From Bacillota bacterium (GTDB taxonomy: Bacteria > Bacillota > Clostridia > Oscillospirales > Oscillospiraceae): a stretch of 24,754 nt of DNA. The stretch spans positions 1-24,754 of the forward strand of contig JAEXWS010000015.1 of assembly GCA_023406225.1 (NCBI GenBank), written 5' to 3'. Both the position numbers and the translations under genes were made by a program. The notes beneath the pieces are model-generated. The model had not been told where the DNA came from and ran no database searches. It saw only the letters and a list, made by a program, of their open reading frames with translations. Shown piece after piece: positions 7,690 through 14,306 of this stretch (its first letter is position 1; each line of letters begins with the position of its first letter).

Positions 7690-8517
7690 TCAAAGCGTCA
7701 CGTCCGCGCCGCCGGTCATGGGCCGCAGGCGGTCCCCCAGGATGGCGGCGAGGCGTTCGTAGGCGTAAGGCCCGGTGCAGTGGCCGGTGTAATACACCGT
7801 GCCCTCCGCCAGCAGGGCCTTACCCGTGGCGTCGATCAGGGCGTCCGCCGCCTCCGTCTCCGGCGTGAGCTCAAAGAGGTGGAACCCGCCGAACAGCGCG
7901 TCCGGCGCGCGGCCCAGCCGCCGTTTGGCCTCCGCCAGGATGTTCACCACGCCCCGGTGGGCGCAGCCCGCGAAAAGGACGGACTTCCCCTCCGCCGTCA
8001 CCAGAAGGTCCTGCTCGTGGAAAAATCCGTCGGGCAGGTAGTCCTCCCCCGTCTTTTCCCGCAGCTTGGCGCCCGCGGGCCCGGCGGCGAAGCCGGACGG
8101 CGGGTTTGCGAAAAGGGTCAGCTCCCCGTCCACCGCCGTCTCGTCCCCGGTGAGGATGAAGCGGTCCCGGAAGGCCTCCAGCTCCGGGGAGAGGCCGATG
8201 TACTTCGGCGGCCTGCCCGGGTCCAGGGCGTAATAGGCCCCGAAGGCGGCCCGGTGGATGTAAATGGGGGCCCGGCTGTTCAGCCGGCAGAAGGCGGCCA
8301 GGCCGCCGCCGTGGTCATAGTGCCCGTGGGAGAGCACGGCCAGGTCCACCCCGGCCAGGTCCACCCCCAGGGCCGCCGCGTTGGCGGCGAAATCCCCGTT
8401 GGGCCCCATGTCGAACAGGATGCGGCGCCGGGGCGTTTCGATGTACAAAGACAGGCCGTGGGCGCAGCAAAGGCCCTCCCGGCAGGCGGTGTTTTCCAGC
8501 AAGGTCACGATCCGCAT
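7690..8517 (-). CDS. MBL-fold metallo-hydrolase
   Basis: A 275-residue metallo-beta-lactamase-fold protein. The metal-binding motif HGHYDH lies at residues 64-69, with further candidate ligands in GCAHRG and YTGHCTG nearer the C-terminus. The arrangement (MRIVTLLENT at the start, GLSLYIE, FDMG) resembles the group of MBL proteins annotated as 7,8-dihydropterin-6-methyl-4-(beta-D-ribofuranosyl)aminobenzene-phosphate-synthase-like hydrolases; the substrate is not predictable. I start it at the ATG at 8517, preceded by GAGGAGG. The frame stays open upstream to 8799, but that extension is translated repeat sequence and is not believed. The promoter is not clear and may lie within repeat A. Confidence 0.88.
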   Translation of the reverse strand: MRIVTLLENTACREGLCCAHGLSLYIETPRRRILFDMGPNGDFAANAAALGVDLAGVDLAVLSHGHYDHGGGLAAFCRLNSRAPIYIHRAAFGAYYALDPGRPPKYIGLSPELEAFRDRFILTGDETAVDGELTLFANPPSGFAAGPAGAKLREKTGEDYLPDGFFHEQDLLVTAEGKSVLFAGCAHRGVVNILAEAKRRLGRAPDALFGGFHLFELTPETEAADALIDATGKALLAEGTVYYTGHCTGPYAYERLAAILGDRLRPMTGGADVTL

Positions 8518-8546
8518 GGCTGTTCCTCCTCTTTTAAAATAGTAGG

Positions 8547-9219
8547 CATCCGCTCGCCCCGCCCTGGGGGCAGGGTTGGGCTTTTCTATCGTTTGCTTCG
8601 ATGGAAGCAGGCATCTGCACCCCCCATATCGTCGAAAGAAACTGCGCTCCGCTCGCCCCGCCCTGTGGGCAGGGCTCCCGCCGCTCCGTTCCTTTCTCCT
8701 CTCCCCACGCGGCAAGCCGCGCGGGGGCCCCGCCTGTTCTTGCCCAAAGAAAACGGGCCGTGCACGGTCCAAAAGAAAGGCGCTTAGGGGCGGTCCCAAA
8801 ATGACCTCTCCAGGTCATTTTGGGGGTCACGGGCACGCTGAGAGACTTTGGGCGGTGACCCTGCGGCCTCTATCCAGCTCGCGCCATGGCTGGACAGACG
8901 TTTTGACTTTCTGCCGCGTTTGACGGCTTTTGCGTCGGGAAGGTGGTTCCGGACACCTTGTTCTCCTCTTTTGCTGCCGCAGCTTGGCGCTTCCGGAAGA
9001 GAGCGGTGCGGCAGCGAAAAGAGAAGCAGGGTGTGTCCGGGCGCGCCCGTTCCTGTGGTTCCGTGGCAAAACGGCTCTTGGAGCCCGCAAAACAGTCGGT
9101 AAACACGGGCACCCATCCCCCGCCCCCGGAAAGTCCGAAAAAGTCCCACGGCTTTTTCGGCCCGGGGATGTCTTTTTCTTCGTCCTTCTTTTTCTGCGCC
9201 AGAAAAAGAAGGACCCCCG
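8547..9219 (+). repeat. long hairpin-rich intergenic repeat, copy A
   Basis: This gene-free stretch of about 670 bases matches the reverse complement of 12182-12861 end to end. The best part (8601-8804) differs at about 11 of 204 positions; the middle (about 8860-8940) is clearly more diverged. It contains a series of stems: 8795-8806 with 8813-8824 (perfect 12 bp); a long stem around 8968-9022 with a C bulge; ccgaaaaagtcc/ggctttttcgg near 9136-9161; and cttctttttct/agaaaaagaag near 9186-9212. A 24-base word recurs with a 99-base period (8552 and 8651). No transposase, tRNA or credible gene is visible. The edges show no clear terminal inverted repeats or target duplication. Confidence 0.9.
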
Positions 9220-9257
9220 CCGCGGGGCGCGGCGCGTCTCCCGCGCATGGGCCGTCT

Positions 9258-9458
9258 CTACCGCTCCCGGCCCACCAGCTCGTCCAGGGACAGATCGTAA
9301 AAATCCGCCAGGGCGATCAGGGCGGACAACTGGGGCTCCCGAAGTCCGCGCTCATAATTTTGATATCCGCGCAGGCTCAGTCCCGCGCCGTCGGAGACGT
9401 CCGATTGTTTATAATGGTGTTTCTTCCGTAACTGCACAAGGTTCTCCGAAAATGTCAT
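9258..9458 (-). CDS. XRE-family helix-turn-helix transcriptional regulator
   Basis: A 66-residue protein consisting almost only of a Cro/C1-type HTH domain. It runs from LVQLRKKHHYKQSDVSD (helices 1-2) through GLSLRGYQNYERGLREP (recognition helix and the conserved E/P turn) to ALIALADFYDLSLDELVGR (helices 4-5). It most likely binds a palindrome as a dimer. The ATG at 9458 is preceded by AGAGGG. It is transcribed divergently from the 86-aa gene, from promoters whose -10 elements overlap inside an inverted repeat, so autoregulation together with control of its neighbour is the obvious hypothesis. Its stop codon is about 40 bases from the inner edge of repeat A. Confidence 0.92.
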   Translation of the reverse strand: MTFSENLVQLRKKHHYKQSDVSDGAGLSLRGYQNYERGLREPQLSALIALADFYDLSLDELVGRER

Positions 9459-9473
9459 ACGCCCTCTTTTCTA

Positions 9474-9527
9474 TTGACAAGCACAATTGAGTATGTTATT
9501 GTAAGCATACCCAAACGTTCTCTTCAA
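9474..9527. promoter_or_regulatory. overlapping divergent promoters with shared operator
   Basis: On the plus strand TTGACA (9474-9479) is followed after 17 bases by TATTGT (9497-9502), driving the 86-aa gene. On the minus strand TTGAAG (9527-9522) is followed after 18 bases by TACAAT (9503-9498), driving the XRE gene. The two -10 hexamers overlap by five bases. Both are enclosed by the inverted repeat GTATG-N10-CATAC (9491-9510), whose centre falls on them. This is the geometry expected of a repressor site that would silence both directions at once. Confidence 0.65.
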
Positions 9528-9548
9528 TGTTTTTCTGGAGGTCATCAT

Positions 9549-9809
9549 ATGCACGACTATATCACTTGGCTGCTGGACTGCTTGGACTGTCTGGACTTCC
9601 GGCCCGAAGGGGAGGATCTGATATCCGAAGAGGAGGTCCGGCAGCGCCGGGAGGCGGAAGCTGCCTATGCGGCCCTGGAATCCGCGCTTTCCGGGGAACA
9701 GCATGCGCTGTATCTCGCCTTCGAGGAGCGGCACAACGCCGTGCGCTCGCTGGAGACGGACCGCCGCGCCCGCAGGGCCTTTCTGCTGGCCCGGGCGATC
9801 TACCGTTAG
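9549..9809 (+). CDS. small helical protein of unknown function, divergent from the XRE regulator
   Basis: An 86-residue protein starting MHDYITWLLDCLDCLDF. The ATG at 9549 has CTGGAGG about ten bases upstream; the frame is open further upstream but lacks a ribosome site there. It is rich in Glu, Arg and Ala from residue 25 on and is predicted almost entirely helical, with an AFLLARAIY-type C-terminus. The layout is reminiscent of small Bacillota proteins such as the DUF6809 group, but that is a weak resemblance. It is the only complete plus-strand gene in the window. It is controlled from the XRE intergenic region and its stop codon overlaps that of miaB. Function unknown; a partner of the XRE protein is plausible. 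Confidence 0.75.
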   Translation: MHDYITWLLDCLDCLDFRPEGEDLISEEEVRQRREAEAAYAALESALSGEQHALYLAFEERHNAVRSLETDRRARRAFLLARAIYR

Positions 9810-11218
9810 AGGGCCTCGCCGTACAGCGCCCAGGTGTTGCTGCCCGTCACCTTCACTTGGGCAAACCGCCCGAGCAGGGACTTGTCCCCCTTCACCCGCA
9901 CCAGGCGGTTGCCCTCGGTCCGGGAGGCCAGGGGGAAGTCCGCGTCGCCGCTCTCCCCGTCCACCAGCACCCGCACCGTTTTGCCCACATACTCCGCGTG
10001 GAGCCGGGCGGAGATGCCGTTTTGGACCTCCAGGAGCTTGTCGAACCAGACCTGCTTCTCCCGCCGGGTGGCGGGGTCCGGCATCTCCGCCGCCCGGGTG
10101 CCGGGGCGGGGACTGTAGATGAAGGTAAAGAGGGCGTCGAAGCCCACCTCCTCCACCAGGGAGACGGTGTCCATGGCCTCCGCCTCCGTCTCGCCGGGGA
10201 AGCCGATGATCACGTCGCTGGTCAGCACCAGCCCCGGCATCACGGCCTTGGCGTAGTTCACCAGCTCCAGGTACTGCGCCCGGGTGTAGCGCCGGTTCAT
10301 CTCCCGGAGCACCCGGTCGTTGCCGGACTGGAAGGGCAGGTGGAGCTGCTTGGCAACGTGGGCGCAGCGGGCCATGGTGTCGAAGAGCTTTTTCGTGGCG
10401 TCCTTGGGATGGCTGGACATGAAGCGGATGAGGTAGTCCCCGGGGATCCGGTCGATCTCCGCCAGCAGGTCCGAAAAGCCGTATCCCCCCTCCAGGTCGT
10501 TGCCGTAGGAGTTGACGTTCTGGCCCAGGAGGGTGATGTCCTTGTATCCGGCCTCCACCAGCTCCTGGACCTCCGCCAGGACCGCCTCCTTGTCCCGGCT
10601 GCGCTCCCGGCCCCGGACGTAGGGCACGATGCAGTAGGAACAGAAGTTGTTGCATCCGTACATGACGGAGACCCAGGCCTTCACCCCCTTCTCCCGCACC
10701 ACGGGGATGCCCTCGGCCAGGGTGCCGTACTCGTCCGCCACGGAAAAGACCCGCCCGCGGGTCTCGTACACCTGCCAGAGAAGCTCCGGGAACTTCCACA
10801 GGGCGTGAGGGCCGAACACCAGGTCCACGTGGCGGTAGGACTCCCGCACCCGCTTGCTGACCCGGGGCTCCTGGGCCATGCAGCCGCACAGGGCCACCAC
10901 CTGCTCCGGGTTTTCCTTCTTCGTGTGGGTCAGGGCGCCCAGGTTGCCGAACACCCGGTCCTCCGCGTGCTCCCGGACGGCGCAGGTGTTCAAAATCACC
11001 AGGTCCGCGTCCTTCGGCTCCTCCGTGAAGGAAAAGCCCATCTCCCGCAGCATGCCCATGAGCTTCTGGCCGTCGGCCACGTTCTGCTGGCAGCCGAAGG
11101 TGTCCACACAGGCCACGGGATGGGCCTCCCGGGCGGCGAAGCGGCTTTGGATCTTCGCCTCAAAATCCCGCTGGCGGGCAAGGTCCGCCTCAGAGATCAA
11201 CACTTGTTCGCGTTCCAA
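9806..11218 (-). CDS. miaB: tRNA-2-methylthio-N6-dimethylallyladenosine synthase MiaB
   Basis: A 470-residue radical-SAM methylthiotransferase that converts i6A37 (made by MiaA) to ms2i6A37 in tRNA. The N-terminal MTTase domain supplies three cluster cysteines (Cys43, Cys79, Cys113). The radical-SAM motif reads CNNFCSYC with Cys189, Cys193 and Cys196, followed by VPYVRGRERSR. A C-terminal TRAM domain (about 400-468) binds tRNA. Length is normal for a clostridial MiaB with an N-terminal extension. The start is a TTG at 11218 with GGAGG seven bases upstream. It has its own promoter and an upstream terminator that insulates it from the HAD gene. It lies between the two inverted repeats, away from miaA, and its stop overlaps that of the convergent small gene. 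Confidence 0.97.
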   Translation of the reverse strand: MEREQVLISEADLARQRDFEAKIQSRFAAREAHPVACVDTFGCQQNVADGQKLMGMLREMGFSFTEEPKDADLVILNTCAVREHAEDRVFGNLGALTHTKKENPEQVVALCGCMAQEPRVSKRVRESYRHVDLVFGPHALWKFPELLWQVYETRGRVFSVADEYGTLAEGIPVVREKGVKAWVSVMYGCNNFCSYCIVPYVRGRERSRDKEAVLAEVQELVEAGYKDITLLGQNVNSYGNDLEGGYGFSDLLAEIDRIPGDYLIRFMSSHPKDATKKLFDTMARCAHVAKQLHLPFQSGNDRVLREMNRRYTRAQYLELVNYAKAVMPGLVLTSDVIIGFPGETEAEAMDTVSLVEEVGFDALFTFIYSPRPGTRAAEMPDPATRREKQVWFDKLLEVQNGISARLHAEYVGKTVRVLVDGESGDADFPLASRTEGNRLVRVKGDKSLLGRFAQVKVTGSNTWALYGEAL

Positions 11219-11254
11219 AACAAATCCTCCGAATACAGATACTTTAACTCATGT

Positions 11255-11283
11255 ATGATAGCATAAAACACGAAAAAGCACAA
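11255..11283 (-). promoter_or_regulatory. miaB promoter
   Basis: On the minus strand TTGTGC (11283-11278) is followed after exactly 17 bases by TATCAT (11260-11255), an AT-rich island in an otherwise GC-rich region. It lies about 37 bases before the miaB TTG start and just after the HAD terminator. Confidence 0.7.
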
Positions 11284-11297
11284 GGCGGAAAAGCGGC

Positions 11298-11327
11298 AAA
11301 AAAGCGGGAGAGCGACGCTCTCCCGCT
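11298..11327 (-). terminator. intrinsic terminator of the HAD gene
   Basis: Positions 11303-11312 pair with 11318-11327 (10 bp, five-base loop), and the stem is followed on the minus strand by six U. The stem begins directly at the stop codon of the HAD gene, so this should end its transcript before miaB. Confidence 0.85.
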
Positions 11328-12032
11328 TCAGCATGCCCGCAGAATTTCCACCAGCTCCGCCGGGGTCCGGGCCACGGCGTCGGGCCGGACGGCCCAGCCG
11401 GACGGGTCCGCCCCGCTCCAGGCGGCGGCCACGCAGAACACGGACGCCTCCGCGCCCCGGGCCCGCAGGGCCGCCTGGGCATTCTTGCCGAATACCACGT
11501 CTCCGGCGTGGTCCCCCACGTAGGCGAAGCGGCCGGAGGAGAGGCCCATTTTGTCAAGGCACAGCAAAAAGGCGGCGGGGTCCGGCTTCTGGGCGGTCCA
11601 GGGCACGTCGTCATGGCCCGCCACGGCGGCAAAGCACTCCCCCACCCCGTGGGCGGCCAGGGCGGCGCGGATGTTGCCGGCGCTGTTTTGAGAGCAGATG
11701 CCCATGGGAACGGGGCGCAGGGCCCGCAGAGCCGCCGGAAGGCCGTCAAACAGGGGCGGCAGGGTCTTGTCCGCCAGCTGGCAGGGGCCCCACAGGGCCC
11801 CCGCCTCGTCCAGGCGGCTTTCCGGGACGGCGTAGGCGCGAAGGTACAGCTCCCGCCAGTTTTTATAGGCGTGGTTCGCCTTTTGGTAGGCCGCCAGGGA
11901 GGTCAGCGCCTCCGGCATGGGGTCCAGCAAAGACGGGTCCAGGCGGCGGAGGACCTCCTTCGTCACCGCGATGTTTTTCACCGGCGTATCGGAAAGGGTG
12001 CCGTCGTAGTCCCAGAGGATGGCGGTGAGCAT
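11328..12032 (-). CDS. HAD-superfamily phosphatase
   Basis: A 234-residue haloacid-dehalogenase-type hydrolase close to phosphoglycolate-phosphatase-like enzymes. Motif I is WDYDGTLSD with the nucleophile Asp8 and acid/base Asp10; motif II is the ICSQNS strand; motif III is the Lys of QKPDP near residue 149; motif IV is VGDHAGD near residue 168. An alpha-helical cap lies between motifs I and II (about 16-95), a C1-type cap. The substrate is unknown. The ATG at 12032 has AAAAGGAGG with normal spacing. It is a single-gene unit: repeat B lies upstream and a terminator starts at its stop. No convincing promoter is seen upstream, so transcription may start inside or near repeat B. Confidence 0.88.
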   Translation of the reverse strand: MLTAILWDYDGTLSDTPVKNIAVTKEVLRRLDPSLLDPMPEALTSLAAYQKANHAYKNWRELYLRAYAVPESRLDEAGALWGPCQLADKTLPPLFDGLPAALRALRPVPMGICSQNSAGNIRAALAAHGVGECFAAVAGHDDVPWTAQKPDPAAFLLCLDKMGLSSGRFAYVGDHAGDVVFGKNAQAALRARGAEASVFCVAAAWSGADPSGWAVRPDAVARTPAELVEILRAC

Positions 12033-12181
12033 GAAAAAGACCTCCTTTTCTGTGGGGAACGCCGTTTGAAAGCAGGGGAAGGCTCAGGCGTCCGCATGGC
12101 CCTTTTCGGGACATGACTGGGAACGCCGGCTGATGCCGGCGGAGAACGTGCGGCGTTGCGCCGCGGGCAGTGCTTCCCGCA

Positions 12182-12861
12182 CGGGGGTCCTTCTTTTTCT
12201 GGCGCAGAAAAAGAAGGACGAAGAAAAAGACCTGCCCCGGGCCGAAAAAGCCGTGGGACTTTTTCGGACTTTCCGGGGGCGGGGGATGAGTGCCCGTGTT
12301 TACCGACTGTTTTGCGGGGTTCCAAGAGCCGTTTTGCCACAGAACCACAGGAACGGGGCGCGCCCGGACACCTCTCTCTCCTCTTTTGCTGCCGCACCGC
12401 TCTCTTCCGGAAGCGCCAGGCGGCGGCAGCAAAAGAGGAGAACCGGGTGTCCGGAACCACCTTCCAGACGCAGGAAGCCGCCAAACGCGGCGGAAAGCCG
12501 AAACATTTATCGCGCCCCGGCGCGAGCCGGATAAAGGCCGCAGGGTCAGCGCCCAAAGTCTCTCAGCGGGCACGTGACCCCCAAAATGACCCGAAGCGGT
12601 CATTTTGGGACTGCCCCTAAGCGCCTTTCTTTTGGACCGTGCACGGCCCGTTTTCTTTGGGCAAGAGCAGATGGGGCCCCCGCGCGGCCTGCCGCGTGGG
12701 GAGAGAAGAAAGGAACGGAGCGGCGGGAGCCCTGCCCTCGGGGCGGGGCGAGCGGAGCGCAGTTCCTTTCGACGACATGGGGGGTGCAAATGCCTGCTTC
12801 CATCGAAGCAAACGATAGGAAAGCACAAACCTGCCCCCAGGGCGGGGCGGGCGGAGCGCAG
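12182..12861 (-). repeat. long hairpin-rich intergenic repeat, copy B (inverted relative to A)
   Basis: This is the reverse-complement partner of 8547-9219, with the A-rich hairpin end facing inwards. All stems of copy A are present. Two are better formed here: the 12-bp stem 12580-12591/12598-12609 is perfect although its six-base loop differs from that of A, and the stem around 12385-12440 pairs over about 18 bases without the bulge of A. A unit of about 53 bases occurs twice, 99 bases apart (12731-12783 and 12830-12881). The flanking 12033-12181 holds further GC-rich palindromes but no gene or recognisable promoter. No coding region is credible in 12033-12902. Confidence 0.9.
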
Positions 12862-12902
12862 TTCCTTTCGACGACATGGGGCGCGCAGCCTTTTTAAGGA
12901 AA

Positions 12903-13823
12903 TCACCTCATGCTTTTCTCCAGCTTTTGAAGCTGCGCCAAAAACTCCTCCGGCAGCGGGCAGGAGAGTTCCACCGGCGCGCCCGTCCGGGGATGCACGA
13001 ACCGGAGCCCCGCCGCGTGGAGGCACTGGCCCTGAAGCCCCGGCACGGGCTTTTTCGCGCCGTACACCGTGTCCCCCAAAATGGGGTGCCCGATGCGGGC
13101 CATATGGACCCGGATCTGATGGGTCCGGCCCGTCTCCAGGCGGCAGCGGACATGGGTGAAGCCCGGATACCGGGCCAGGACCTCCCAATGGGTCACGGCG
13201 GGGCGGCCGCCGGCCGTCACCGCCATTTTCTTGCGGTCCGCGGGATGCCGCCCGATGGGCGCGTCCACCGTGCCGGAATCCTCTTTCAGCGTTCCCACCA
13301 CGATGCACTCGTAGACGCGGGCCAGGGTGTGGTCCTGGAGCTGGGACGCAAGCTTTTGGTGGGCGAAGTCGTTCTTGGCCGCGATGATGAGGCCCGAGGT
13401 GTCCCGGTCGATGCGGTGGACGATGCCCGGCCGCAGCGCCCCCCCCACGCCGGAGAGGGACCCGGCGCAGTGGTGGAGCAGGGCGTTTACCAGCGTCCCG
13501 TCCGGGTGGCCGGGGGCCGGGTGGACCACCATCCCCTTGGGCTTGTTCACCACGATCACGTCCCCGTCCTCATACACCACGTCCAGCGGGATGTCCTGGG
13601 GCCGCGCGTCTACCGCCGCCGGGTCCGGTAGGACGACCTCCACCGTCTCGCCGCCCAAGAGGCGGTCGTTTTTCGCCAGGGGCTTTCCGGCGCGGGTGAC
13701 CCGCCCCTCCCCCAGCAGCCGCGCCGCGGCGGAGCGGGTCACGCCCTCCAGGTTCGCCGCCAGCCAGGCGTCCGCCCGGCTCCCGGCGTCCTCAGTCCTT
13801 GCTTGCAGCGTCCGAATTTCCAT
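12903..13823 (-). CDS. RluA-family 23S rRNA/tRNA pseudouridine synthase (RluD-like)
   Basis: A 306-residue pseudouridine synthase. An N-terminal S4 RNA-binding domain (about residues 14-65: SRADAWLAANL, TRSAAARLL) precedes the catalytic domain with NKPKGMVVHPAPGH and the active-site motif HRIDRDTSGL, where Asp139 is the expected nucleophile. A later GRTHQIRVHMA motif is also typical. The family isomerises uridines in large-subunit rRNA or tRNA; the exact site cannot be told from the sequence, though RluD is the usual label for this layout. I prefer the ATG at 13823 over a GTG two codons upstream. It overlaps the end of lspA by 32 bases, so translation is probably coupled. Repeat B lies directly downstream. 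Confidence 0.93.
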   Translation of the reverse strand: MEIRTLQARTEDAGSRADAWLAANLEGVTRSAAARLLGEGRVTRAGKPLAKNDRLLGGETVEVVLPDPAAVDARPQDIPLDVVYEDGDVIVVNKPKGMVVHPAPGHPDGTLVNALLHHCAGSLSGVGGALRPGIVHRIDRDTSGLIIAAKNDFAHQKLASQLQDHTLARVYECIVVGTLKEDSGTVDAPIGRHPADRKKMAVTAGGRPAVTHWEVLARYPGFTHVRCRLETGRTHQIRVHMARIGHPILGDTVYGAKKPVPGLQGQCLHAAGLRFVHPRTGAPVELSCPLPEEFLAQLQKLEKSMR

Positions 13824-14295
13824 GGGCACTTCCCTTTTTGTCGTATTTCTCGTAGAACCACAGGTAATACGCCGCCCCCAGCACCGCGCCGCCCACCACG
13901 GCGATATCCGCCACGTTGAACACCGGGTAGTTCATGAACTGGAGGTTGAACATATCCACCACGTACCCCAGGCGCACCCGGTCGATGATATTGCCGAGGC
14001 CGCCGGAGACGATGAGGCAGCCGGCCGCCACGCCCAGGGGATGGCGCACGACGCGCCGGACCAGAAGCGCCAGCACCGCCAGCACGATGCAGGAGGTCAC
14101 CGCCACCAAAAGCCACCGCATGCCGGAAAAGCTGGACCAGGCCGCGCCGTAGTTGTGGACGGTGCGCAGCTCCACAAGGCCGGGCAAAAGCGCCTCCGCC
14201 CGGCCCAGGGGGATGTTCGCGCTCACAAAGGCCTTCAGCCACTGATCCAGGGCCAGAAAACCCAGCCCCAGAAGGGCGCCCAATGCATATGCCAT
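13792..14295 (-). CDS. lspA: lipoprotein signal peptidase LspA
   Basis: A 167-residue membrane aspartyl protease that removes the signal peptide of diacylglyceryl-modified prolipoproteins. Four membrane segments are visible. The catalytic pair sits in GGLGNIIDR (Asp105) and VFNVAD (Asp130), and the N-terminal DQWLK motif is present. The ATG at 14295 has AAGGAG eight to nine bases upstream; the frame stays open much further upstream only as a shadow of the acyltransferase gene. A charged C-terminal tail of about 20 residues extends past the last membrane helix. The gene follows the acyltransferase stop by 11 bases and overlaps rluD; the lspA-rluD order is common in Bacillota. Confidence 0.96.
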   Translation of the reverse strand: MAYALGALLGLGFLALDQWLKAFVSANIPLGRAEALLPGLVELRTVHNYGAAWSSFSGMRWLLVAVTSCIVLAVLALLVRRVVRHPLGVAAGCLIVSGGLGNIIDRVRLGYVVDMFNLQFMNYPVFNVADIAVVGGAVLGAAYYLWFYEKYDKKGSAHGNSDAASKD

Positions 14296-14306
14296 AAATT
14301 GACTCC

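Noticed and set aside
5104..8787. Plus-strand open frame of 1227 codons
   Set aside because: It is the antisense shadow of mutS and the MBL-fold gene and runs on into repeat A; no ribosome site and no recognisable motif.
8518..8799. N-terminal extension of the MBL-fold protein
   Set aside because: The extension is translated repeat A, and a GAGGAGG site directly precedes the ATG at 8517.
8547..9219. CRISPR array
   Set aside because: The internal repetition is a two-copy 99-bp period of related sequence, without short identical repeats separated by unique spacers.
12600..12803. 67-codon frame in repeat B (and 8601-8804 in A) as a real gene
   Set aside because: Differences between copies are not biased towards synonymous sites and no credible translation start is present; kept only as a finding.
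8547..12861. Composite transposon with IS elements at both ends
   Set aside because: The repeats carry no transposase frame, no clear terminal inverted repeats and no visible target-site duplications.
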